In this document: in pieces, positions 1 to 5,615 of the stretch | Layout of the letters: each line of letters opens with the position of its first letter | Position numbering within the stretch: the first letter of the stretch is position 1 | Origin: an uncultured Peptostreptococcaceae bacterium | Lineage (GTDB): Bacteria; Bacillota; Clostridia; Tissierellales; Peptoniphilaceae | Assembly (NCBI GenBank): GCA_945910665.1 | Contig: CAMDZK010000077.1 | Coordinates: 1-5,933, forward strand | Reading direction: 5' to 3' | DNA length: 5,933 nucleotides | The notes under the pieces: generated by a model | Database searches by the model: none | What the model saw: only the letters and a program-made list of their open reading frames with translations | Told to the model about the DNA's origin: nothing | Translations under genes and position numbers: made by a program

Positions 1-26
1 CGGTGGCCATGCGTCGCCGCTTTTTT
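1..26 (+). terminator. Terminator-like hairpin just upstream of livH (possible intra-operon attenuator)
   Basis: Bases 1-7 (CGGTGGC) pair with 13-19 (GTCGCCG), giving a 7-bp stem with two G-T wobbles and a 5-nt loop (CATGC). One C and then six T follow at 21-26. This is the layout of an intrinsic terminator; the stem may continue left of the window. The T-tract ends only about 10 nt before the livH ribosome binding site, so no promoter fits in between. Transcription of livH must therefore read through this element. Hairpins like this are common between a highly expressed binding-protein gene and its permease genes, where they lower downstream expression. That role is inferred, because the upstream gene is not visible. 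Confidence 0.55.
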
Positions 27-44
27 ATATGAATCGAGGATAAT

Positions 45-926
45 ATGAGTTTAACAACCTTTCTACAACATTGCCTCACAGGAATCAGTTTAGGCGGTGC
101 CTATGCACTCATCGCGATTGGTTATTCGATGGTGTATGGAATTTTATTATTAATTAACTTTGCCCATGCGGACATTTTTATGATGGCAGGATATTTTATG
201 ATTTTCTCCATTGCAGTTATGCCTTGGCCGATTGCCATCGTCGTTGTCATTTTAGGAACGATACTCCTTGGTGTAGGGATCGAGCGAGTGGCTTATAAAC
301 CTCTTCGTAGTGCACCGAGAATGTCCATTATGATTAGCGCCATCGGCGTTTCTTATCTCTTGCAAAATTTAGCGACCTACTTATTCTCCGCTTTACCACA
401 AGCGTATCCGGCGATACCACTCTTAAAACAGCCGATCATCATCGGCGAATTACGTTCGAGTTTAGTCACGTTTTTAACACCAATTCTTACGATTATTCTC
501 GTCGCACTTCTCATTACACTTTTAAAGAAAACAAAGATTGGGATGGCTATGCGTGCTGTATCGAAAGACTATGATACATCGAAACTCATGGGGATTAAAA
601 TTGACCGGATTATCACGTTGACCTTTGTCATCGGATCTGCATTGGCTGCGGTTGGATCCATTTTATACTTTACGGACCGTATGTCAGTGACACCATTTTC
701 TGGGACATTGCCAGGTCTTAAGTGTTTCGTCGCGGCCGTTCTCGGCGGCATTGGAAGCGTGCCAGGAGCTGTTATTGGTGGATTTATTATCGGCATCGTG
801 GAAACTCTCCTCGTCGCTTTTGGGTATTCGACCTTTAGTGATGCTTTTACTTTCCTCTTGCTCATTATCATTTTGATATTCAAACCGACGGGAATCTTAG
901 GCGAATCCCTCCAAGAGAAAGTGTAG
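45..926 (+). CDS. livH: Branched-chain amino-acid ABC transporter permease LivH
   Basis: This is one of the two membrane subunits of a hydrophobic amino-acid ABC importer (HAAT family), lying in the cytoplasmic membrane and forming the channel with LivM. The 293-residue protein is hydrophobic throughout and of usual family length. Family landmarks are INFAHADIFMMAGY (residues 37-50), the cytoplasmic loop that contacts the ATPase (GMAMRAVSKDYDTSKLMGIK, 166-185), VLGGIGSVPGAVIGG (232-246), and a C-terminal FKPTGILGE (279-287). The ATG at 45 follows GAGGA at 36-40 with 4 nt between, and no better start is seen. livM begins 7 nt after the stop. The exact substrate cannot be read from a permease: leucine, isoleucine and valine are typical, but some HAAT systems carry other amino acids, amides or urea, and the binding protein that decides this is outside the window. 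Confidence 0.95.
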   Translation: MSLTTFLQHCLTGISLGGAYALIAIGYSMVYGILLLINFAHADIFMMAGYFMIFSIAVMPWPIAIVVVILGTILLGVGIERVAYKPLRSAPRMSIMISAIGVSYLLQNLATYLFSALPQAYPAIPLLKQPIIIGELRSSLVTFLTPILTIILVALLITLLKKTKIGMAMRAVSKDYDTSKLMGIKIDRIITLTFVIGSALAAVGSILYFTDRMSVTPFSGTLPGLKCFVAAVLGGIGSVPGAVIGGFIIGIVETLLVAFGYSTFSDAFTFLLLIIILIFKPTGILGESLQEKV

Positions 927-933
927 GTCCCCC

Positions 934-2184
934 ATGGATAGACTACAAACGAAAAAGAAAAATAATCTGTATACAATTTTAGCGATTCTTGGCTTTGCTG
1001 TCCTGTTCACCCTGATCGAAGCAAATAAAGATGCCGTTACATGGGGCGGATTATTGGTGACAATGATTCAAAAATCACTGATTTTCTCTGTTGTCGCCGT
1101 GGCAATGAACCTTTTAAATGGGATTACTGGTTTATTTTCCTTAGGACAAGCTGGCTTTATGGCGATTGGTGCCTACGTCACAGCGATTTTGACAATTCCC
1201 GTCGATCGTGTAGAAGGCGTCTATTATATGAGCGGAATGGCAGAATGGCTCTTAAATATTAAACGCGCTCTTTCTGTGTTACCAGAACCTCTTTTAATTA
1301 TCGTCGCCCTTTTGATTGGCGGATGTGTTGCGGGCATTTTTGCTTTTCTCATCGGTTTGCCAGTTCTACGCTTAAAAAGTGACTATTTGGCGATTGCGAC
1401 CTTAGGATTTAGTGAAATTATCCGGGCGATTCTCTCTGCACCACAGCTGGATACGATTACCAATGGTTCCTACGGATTGAAAAACATCCCAGGATTTAAT
1501 TTCCCAACCTTTGGCATTTTACCAGAAGGAGCAGGTTCACTCCTCGTACCATATTTCTTCGCCGTCATTTGCATTGGGTTTATCGTACTACTCATTCGCT
1601 CGACCCATGGTCGCTCATTCTTGGCCATTCGAGAAGATGAAATTGCAGCGGAAGCCATGGGAATCAACTTACTGAAGCACAAGCAAATGTCTTTTATTAT
1701 CAGTTCCTTTATTACGGCTCTTGCCGGTGGTATGCTCGCCATGTTTATGCGTTCCATTGAGGCGCGTACCTTCTCCATTATGATGACTTACGATATTTTA
1801 CTTATCGTCGTCATTGGTGGACTTGGGAGCATTACGGGTTCTGTTCTCGGTGCCTTTTTAGTCACGTTTTCGAAAGACTGGTTTTTACGATTCTTCGATA
1901 CACCCTTAGTCATTGGTGGCATGCAGGTGCCCTTGTTGCGCGTCGGTTTTCGTATGGTCGTCTTCTCCGTCTTATTGATGCTTGTCGTCCTCTTTTACCG
2001 CAGAGGAATTATGGGCAATAAAGAATTCAGTTGGGATGGATTCAGGCGACTCTTGCGAGGAAAGAAAGCCAGCACAGATATGGCCAATGAAATGGTCTTT
2101 GATGGCCAACCGATGGACCGAGCTGATTTAGTCGACGTGCCAACGACAGAAGGAGAGGGGGTTGATCACAGTGACAGCAGATAA
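934..2184 (+). CDS. livM: Branched-chain amino-acid ABC transporter permease LivM
   Basis: Second membrane subunit of the same importer, 416 residues. After a short basic N-terminus it is a multi-spanning protein with LivM landmarks: NGITGLFSLGQAGFMAIGAY (62-81), GLPVLRLKSDYLAIATLGF (141-159), the ATPase-coupling loop GRSFLAIREDEIAAEAMGI (226-244) and IGGLGSITGSVLGAFL (294-309). Membrane segments end near residue 357 with YRRGIMG. A hydrophilic, largely acidic tail of about 38 residues (379-416) follows; it is not needed for transport in the family as far as I know. The Shine-Dalgarno is weak (only AGG at 925-927, inside and after the livH stop), so translation is probably coupled to livH. 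The last 23 nt overlap livG when its TTG start is used. Confidence 0.95.
   Translation: MDRLQTKKKNNLYTILAILGFAVLFTLIEANKDAVTWGGLLVTMIQKSLIFSVVAVAMNLLNGITGLFSLGQAGFMAIGAYVTAILTIPVDRVEGVYYMSGMAEWLLNIKRALSVLPEPLLIIVALLIGGCVAGIFAFLIGLPVLRLKSDYLAIATLGFSEIIRAILSAPQLDTITNGSYGLKNIPGFNFPTFGILPEGAGSLLVPYFFAVICIGFIVLLIRSTHGRSFLAIREDEIAAEAMGINLLKHKQMSFIISSFITALAGGMLAMFMRSIEARTFSIMMTYDILLIVVIGGLGSITGSVLGAFLVTFSKDWFLRFFDTPLVIGGMQVPLLRVGFRMVVFSVLLMLVVLFYRRGIMGNKEFSWDGFRRLLRGKKASTDMANEMVFDGQPMDRADLVDVPTTEGEGVDHSDSR
2151..2160 (+). promoter_or_regulatory. Ribosome binding site of livG, inside livM
   Basis: AGGAGAGGGG lies within the livM coding sequence. AGGAG (2151-2155) is 6 nt from the TTG at 2162, a normal spacing. 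It would be 15 nt from the in-frame GTG at 2171, although the adjoining GAGG (2155-2158) is 12 nt from that GTG. The spacing favours TTG without excluding GTG. Confidence 0.6.
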
Positions 2185-3019
2185 AAGAGTTCCCGTTTTA
2201 GAGGTCGAGAATTTGACCATGCAATTCGGAGGGGTTGTCGCCGTCAACAATCTCAATATGGAAATTCACGAAGGTGAAATCGTCGCTCTCATTGGACCCA
2301 ATGGTGCAGGTAAGACCACTGCATTTAATGCGATTACGAGTGTCTACCATCCGACGAATGGACGGATTCTATTTAATGGAGAAACTATTTCCCAAGGGTA
2401 TCCTAAGGGGAAAATGGAAAAACTCTACGCTGGGGAGAATAAAGGCGTCTACAAACAAGACTTGCATCCGACACCTGATAAAGTCACTAAAAAAGGAATT
2501 GCGAGAACCTTCCAAAATATTCGCCTCTTTAAAAATCTGACCGTATTTGAAAATGTCCTGATTTCCCACCATATGAATGCGAAGGCGAATCTTTTCCAAG
2601 CGGTTTTTCGATTGAACAAAGAGGAAGAAACACTCCATCAAAGAGAAACGATGGAACTGCTTGAGCGTGTCCATTTAAAAGAATATGCCTTTGAAGTCGC
2701 GGATACACTCCCGTATGGGAAACAACGCCATTTGGAAATTGCAAGAGCTCTTGCGACCAAACCAAAACTTCTTTTACTCGATGAGCCAGCCGCGGGGATG
2801 AACCCACAAGAAACGGATGAGCTTGCGCTTTTTATCAAAGAGATTAAGAGAGAATTTGGTTTGACGATTCTCGTGATAGAGCATCACATGAACTTAGTTA
2901 TGGATATCTCCGATCGTATCTATGTCATTGACTTTGGCAAGCGTATTGCTGCGGGTGTTCCTGCGGAGATTCAAAATGACCCTGCGGTCATCACAGCCTA
3001 CTTGGGGGTAGATGAATGA
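2162..3019 (+). CDS. livG: Branched-chain amino-acid ABC transporter ATP-binding protein LivG
   Basis: Cytoplasmic ATPase that pairs with LivF and powers LivHM. With the TTG start it has 285 residues. Visible ABC motifs are Walker A GPNGAGKT (45-52), Q-loop glutamine in RTFQNIRLF (Q118), signature PYGKQRHLEIARAL (184-197, the LivG form of LSGGQ), Walker B LLLLDEP with D207 and E208, and the H-loop histidine in IEHHM (H241). The C-terminal GKRIAAGVPAEI and the AYLG ending are typical of LivG. About 24 extra residues (roughly 80-108, rich in Lys and Gly) sit between the strand after Walker A and the Q-loop, where E. coli LivG goes directly to RTFQ; this explains the length above the usual ~255. 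The start is TTG at 2162, or possibly GTG at 2171 (three codons shorter). Both overlap the end of livM, which implies coupled translation. Confidence 0.94.
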   Translation: MITVTADKRVPVLEVENLTMQFGGVVAVNNLNMEIHEGEIVALIGPNGAGKTTAFNAITSVYHPTNGRILFNGETISQGYPKGKMEKLYAGENKGVYKQDLHPTPDKVTKKGIARTFQNIRLFKNLTVFENVLISHHMNAKANLFQAVFRLNKEEETLHQRETMELLERVHLKEYAFEVADTLPYGKQRHLEIARALATKPKLLLLDEPAAGMNPQETDELALFIKEIKREFGLTILVIEHHMNLVMDISDRIYVIDFGKRIAAGVPAEIQNDPAVITAYLGVDE

Positions 3020-3738
3020 GCTTACTATCAATTAAAGACTTAAAAGTCTCTTACGGCGGTATTCAGGCCTTAAAAGGAATTAGTTTTGACGTTGAAGAAG
3101 GGGAGGTTGTCTCTCTCATCGGCGCAAATGGTGCGGGGAAATCCACGACTTTAAAAGCGATTAGTGGACTCGTGAGAGCGGATCGTGGGACGATTTCTTT
3201 TAATGGTAAAGAAATACAAGGGCACGACCCTCAAAAAATCGTGGAACAGGGAATTATTCTCGTTCCGGAAGGACGGAAAGTGTTTCCAAATTTAACCGTT
3301 GAAGAAAATTTAAAAATTGGTGCTTACTTAATTACAGATCAAAAATGGGTTCAAGAGCAAATGGAACAAGTCTATGACTTATTCCCACGACTCCGCGAAC
3401 GAAGCTGGCAAGCCTCTGGGACTCTTTCTGGTGGTGAGCAACAAATGCTCGCCGTGGGAAGAGGTCTCATGGCAAGACCAAAAGTTCTCATGATGGATGA
3501 ACCATCCTTAGGACTCGCCCCCCAACTCGTAAAAGATATTTTCAGCATTATTGAAAAAATTCACGACTTGGGCGTGACCGTTTTATTAATTGAACAAAAT
3601 GCGAACGCAGCCTTAAAAATTGCCGATAAAGCTTATGTTCTCGTCACAGGAAACATGACGAAATCTGGGACTGGACAAGAACTGTTGGTGGACCAAGAAA
3701 TCAGAGATGCCTATTTGGGCGTCCAAGCAAAAAAATAA
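3016..3738 (+). CDS. livF: Branched-chain amino-acid ABC transporter ATP-binding protein LivF
   Basis: Second cytoplasmic ATPase of the importer, 240 residues, the usual LivF length. Motifs are Walker A GANGAGKST (36-44), signature LSGGEQQMLAVGRGLM (137-152), and Walker B VLMMDEP with D161 and E162. Two features separate LivF from LivG: the Q-loop position reads VPEGRKVF (83-90, with E85), and the H-loop position is Gln in LIEQNA (Q194). Both are standard for LivF and are not defects; LivG supplies the His. The ATG overlaps the livG stop as ATGA, with a G-rich Shine-Dalgarno at 3004-3009, so the two ATPases should be made in step. It is the last gene of the unit and is followed at once by a strong terminator. 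Confidence 0.95.
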   Translation: MSLLSIKDLKVSYGGIQALKGISFDVEEGEVVSLIGANGAGKSTTLKAISGLVRADRGTISFNGKEIQGHDPQKIVEQGIILVPEGRKVFPNLTVEENLKIGAYLITDQKWVQEQMEQVYDLFPRLRERSWQASGTLSGGEQQMLAVGRGLMARPKVLMMDEPSLGLAPQLVKDIFSIIEKIHDLGVTVLLIEQNANAALKIADKAYVLVTGNMTKSGTGQELLVDQEIRDAYLGVQAKK

Positions 3739-3774
3739 AATCCAGTGGAGATTTCCACTGGATTCTTTATTTTT
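3739..3774. terminator. Bidirectional intrinsic terminator between livF and the convergent regulator
   Basis: Bases 3739-3749 (AATCCAGTGGA) pair perfectly with 3754-3764 (TCCACTGGATT), an 11-bp stem with a GATT tetraloop. On the + strand CTTTATTTTT (3765-3774) follows. On the - strand the stem is followed by the complement of 3729-3738, also nearly all T. It can therefore stop transcription from livF and from the regulator gene. The T-tract on the + side contains the TAA stop of the regulator. Confidence 0.93.
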
Positions 3775-4135
3775 GGATGCCAAAATGGGAGCAAATGGCG
3801 TCGAAGCTTTCGTCACTGATCACATGTTCAATGCGACAAGCATCTTCATCTGCAGTTTCCTCAGATACACCCATTTCTATGAGAATGTTCTTGAGAGTAA
3901 TGTGCCTGTCATAGACCTTTTGCGCAATGTGAAGTCCTTTTTCGGTTAAGAGGAGGGTATTGTCACTTTGAATGGCAATCAGACCATCGGTTTTTAAGTT
4001 ATTGACAGCGCGGCTTACGCTGGGTCTTGAAAACCCCATCGTGTTGGCCAAATCGACGGATCGTACCTCCGTTTGTTGTAATGATATGATATAGAGTGTT
4101 TCAAGATACATTTCTTGCGATTCTCCGAGATTCAC
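3767..4135 (-). CDS. DtxR/MntR-family metal-dependent transcriptional regulator (short form)
   Basis: Cytoplasmic DNA-binding metalloregulator of 122 residues from the GTG at 4135. The N-terminal winged helix-turn-helix has ESQEMYLETLY (5-15), the helix-turn-helix RSVDLANTMGFSRPSVSRAV (25-44) and a wing with LLLTEKG (61-67). The dimerisation and metal-binding part ends in ACRIEHVISDE (99-109). M9, C100, E103 and H104 match the primary metal ligands of DtxR (Met10, Cys102, Glu105, His106), and H78 matches DtxR His79. The DtxR ancillary ligands Glu83 and His98 are replaced by Lys and Asp, and there is no SH3/FeoA-like C-terminal domain. The protein ends just after the dimerisation helices. Metal specificity (Fe or Mn) cannot be decided. 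It is convergent with livF and divergent from the FAD oxidoreductase, which is a likely target. A TTG at 4138 is an alternative start, but GTG has better spacing from the ribosome binding site. Confidence 0.88.
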   Translation of the reverse strand: MNLGESQEMYLETLYIISLQQTEVRSVDLANTMGFSRPSVSRAVNNLKTDGLIAIQSDNTLLLTEKGLHIAQKVYDRHITLKNILIEMGVSEETADEDACRIEHVISDESFDAICSHFGIQK

Positions 4136-4141
4136 CAAATC

Positions 4142-4148
4142 CCTCCTT
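4142..4148 (-). promoter_or_regulatory. Ribosome binding site of the DtxR-family regulator
   Basis: On the - strand AAGGAGG is read from 4148 to 4142. It is 6 nt from the GTG at 4135 but only 3 nt from the TTG at 4138, which favours GTG as the start. The first ATG (codon 9 of the GTG form) is the predicted metal-ligand Met and cannot be the start. Confidence 0.8.
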
Positions 4149-4156
4149 CCCTATTC

Positions 4157-4185
4157 AAAGTACCATATTTAAGAGGATTAGGCAA
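4157..4185 (-). promoter_or_regulatory. Possible promoter of the DtxR-family regulator
   Basis: On the - strand TTGCCT (4185-4180) could serve as -35. A 17-nt spacer leads to TACTTT (4162-4157), preceded by TGG to form an extended -10. Transcription would begin near 4150, just before the ribosome binding site, leaving a very short leader. The -10 matches the consensus at only three positions, so support is moderate at best. I could not pick a convincing + strand promoter for the divergent oxidoreductase in the same stretch. Confidence 0.3.
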
Positions 4186-4203
4186 TGTGGGTATCTATGG
4201 GAT

Positions 4204-4209
4204 AAGGAG
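4204..4209 (+). promoter_or_regulatory. Ribosome binding site fixing the start of the FAD oxidoreductase
   Basis: AAGGAG is 7 nt before the ATG at 4217. The open frame extends upstream to an ATG at 4115, but that ATG lies inside the opposing regulator gene and lacks a ribosome binding site. The protein from 4217 begins MKYVIIGG, exactly where the FAD-binding fold should start. Confidence 0.88.
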
Positions 4210-4216
4210 TGATTGT

Positions 4217-5530
4217 ATGAAATATGTAATTATAGGGGGTGTTGCAGCTGGGACGACGGCTGCTGCACAGATAAAACGAAACGAGCCAGATGCAGAGGTC
4301 ATTCTTTTTGATAAGGAACACGAAGTATCGTCTGGCATGTGTGGTGTTCCTTACGTGTATGGGGGCACGATAGAGAATGTCGAATCTCTTTACCGAAGCC
4401 CCGATGAATTCGAAAAAAATTATGGGATTATCGTAAAAGCTGGTCATGAGGTCACAGAAATTGATATTCAGGGCAAACAAATCAAAGGAGAAGCAGAAAA
4501 TCCTTTTGAAGAAAGCTATGACCGTCTACTCCTTGCAACTGGGGCAAAGGCTACGCAACCACCCATCCCAGGGGTAGACTTAGACCATGTATTTGCTCTT
4601 CGTACGATGGACGATGCCAAACGTCTGGATTGGTTTTTGGAAAATAAAAATCCTAAAACCGCAGCCATTATGGGAACGGGGTTTATTGGTCTTGAAATGA
4701 CAGAAAATCTCATCGAACGAGGTATGGAAGTGACTGTCATTGCCAGAAGTGGACGCGTTGCATCCCATTTAGATGAAGACATGAGCAGTTCGTTAATCGA
4801 AGTATTGGAAGAAAATGGCGTCACGTTAAAATTAGAAGAAGATGTGGAAAAGTTTACAAAAGAAGGTGTCATGACCAATCACGGTCTCATTCCTGCAGAT
4901 CTTATTGTTACAGCAACAGGGGTCAAAGCAAATACAGAGCTTGCAGAAAAAGCGGGTCTTGCCGTTGGCAAATTTGGAATCATTGTCAACCGTAAAATGG
5001 AAACTTCCCACAAGGATATATACGCAGCGGGGGACTGCATTGAAATGATTCATCAACTCGATGAAAAACCAACCTTTACACCCCTTGGAACGACAGCCAA
5101 CAAAACGGGTAAAATTGCGGGCAGTCAAATGACAGGTGGGACAATGCAGTGGAAAGGAATCCTTGGGACATCCATTTTCCGCTTATTTAATCTTTCGGTC
5201 GCATCGACAGGATTCAGTGAAAAAGTAGCGAGAGACCGTGGTTTTGATATCATAACAAAAACCTGGGAGAAAAATGTATTCCCATCTTACTGGAAAGAGA
5301 ATGGTATGAAAATTAAAGCCGTGGCCGATAAACAGTCAAAAAGGTTACTGGGAGTGCAAATCATTGGTGAGGAAGGGGTAGATAAGCGCATTGATGTAGC
5401 TGTTTCTATCTTGACGAATCAAATGTCAGGAGAAGAAATATACAATCTCGATTTAGCCTATGCGCCTCCGTATAACAGCGTGAATGATCCGATACATTAC
5501 ATTGGTTTATGGATGATGCAAGAATTATAA
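4217..5530 (+). CDS. CoA-disulfide reductase-like FAD-dependent pyridine nucleotide-disulfide oxidoreductase
   Basis: Soluble flavoenzyme of 437 residues. CoA-disulfide reductase and its relatives use NAD(P)H to reduce CoA disulfides, or in related enzymes persulfides, polysulfide or oxygen, through one active-site cysteine. The FAD-binding N-terminus is VIIGGVAAGTTAAA (4-17). C42 in SSGMCGVPYVYGG (38-50) matches the single redox cysteine of the CoADR group. The dinucleotide fold is IMGTGFIGLEMTENL (151-165), the second FAD motif is IYAAGDC (268-274), and the C-terminal dimerisation domain carries YAPPY (415-419), whose tyrosines resemble the CoADR active-site tyrosine region. The NAD(P)H-fold strand ends in VIARSGR (174-180) with no acidic residue and two arginines, so NADPH use is plausible. 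No rhodanese domain is fused. H2O-forming NADH oxidase is the main alternative, but the CGVPY context favours CoADR. It is divergent from the metalloregulator, and no clear terminator separates it from the next gene. Confidence 0.88.
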   Translation: MKYVIIGGVAAGTTAAAQIKRNEPDAEVILFDKEHEVSSGMCGVPYVYGGTIENVESLYRSPDEFEKNYGIIVKAGHEVTEIDIQGKQIKGEAENPFEESYDRLLLATGAKATQPPIPGVDLDHVFALRTMDDAKRLDWFLENKNPKTAAIMGTGFIGLEMTENLIERGMEVTVIARSGRVASHLDEDMSSSLIEVLEENGVTLKLEEDVEKFTKEGVMTNHGLIPADLIVTATGVKANTELAEKAGLAVGKFGIIVNRKMETSHKDIYAAGDCIEMIHQLDEKPTFTPLGTTANKTGKIAGSQMTGGTMQWKGILGTSIFRLFNLSVASTGFSEKVARDRGFDIITKTWEKNVFPSYWKENGMKIKAVADKQSKRLLGVQIIGEEGVDKRIDVAVSILTNQMSGEEIYNLDLAYAPPYNSVNDPIHYIGLWMMQEL

Positions 5531-5538
5531 TGCTTTTT

Positions 5539-5568
5539 TTGACAAAGAATGAAAAAATATGGTATTGT
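5539..5568 (+). promoter_or_regulatory. Strong sigma-A-type promoter of the symporter gene
   Basis: A perfect -35 TTGACA (5539-5544) is followed by an 18-nt spacer and TATTGT (5563-5568, 4 of 6 matches). The -10 is immediately preceded by TGG, giving an extended -10. Transcription should start near 5575. It begins only 8 nt after the oxidoreductase stop, so the symporter has its own promoter even if some read-through occurs. Confidence 0.78.
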
Positions 5569-5580
5569 AAATCAATATAC

Positions 5581-5597
5581 CCGACATGCAAAGTCGG
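5581..5597 (+). promoter_or_regulatory. Inverted repeat in the symporter leader (operator or 5' RNA hairpin)
   Basis: CCGAC (5581-5585) and GTCGG (5593-5597) are perfect inverted repeats separated by 7 nt. They start about 5 nt after the predicted transcription start and end 6 nt before the Shine-Dalgarno AAGGAGG (5604-5610). The element could be a repressor operator covering the start of transcription, or a short 5' hairpin that stabilises the mRNA. No T-tract follows, so it is not a terminator. The leader is too short for a known riboswitch. Confidence 0.4.
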
Positions 5598-5615
5598 AAT
5601 TAAAAGGAGGTAAAA

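Noticed and set aside
569..976. 135-codon open frame on the - strand over livH
   Set aside because: Antisense to a well-supported permease gene, with no family resemblance and no ribosome binding site noted. The same applies to the other antisense frames over livM, livG and the oxidoreductase.
3016..3738. LivF as a defective ATPase because of Glu at the Q-loop and Gln at the H-loop
   Set aside because: VPEGR and IEQNA are the normal LivF forms; LivG supplies the canonical Gln and His.
3707..3949. 80-codon + strand frame from the end of livF into the regulator
   Set aside because: It runs through the bidirectional terminator and is antisense to the DtxR-family gene; its sequence looks like no protein family.
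3767..4135. Regulator as a MarR-family protein
   Set aside because: The ESQEMYLETLY start and the ACRIEHVIS metal-binding segment are specific to the DtxR/MntR family.
4115..4216. N-terminal extension of the FAD oxidoreductase from the ATG at 4115 (34 extra residues)
   Set aside because: It overlaps the divergent regulator gene, lacks a ribosome binding site, and precedes the natural MKYVIIGG start, which has AAGGAG 7 nt upstream.
5518..5540. Terminator after the oxidoreductase, suggested by the T7 run at 5534-5540
   Set aside because: No stable stem is found before the T run (only GCA/TGC plus an AT-rich palindrome). The end of the run is explained as part of the TTGACA -35 element.
5531..5615. 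Riboswitch or T-box in the symporter leader
   Set aside because: The predicted leader is only about 40 nt with one 5-bp hairpin, too short for any of these elements.
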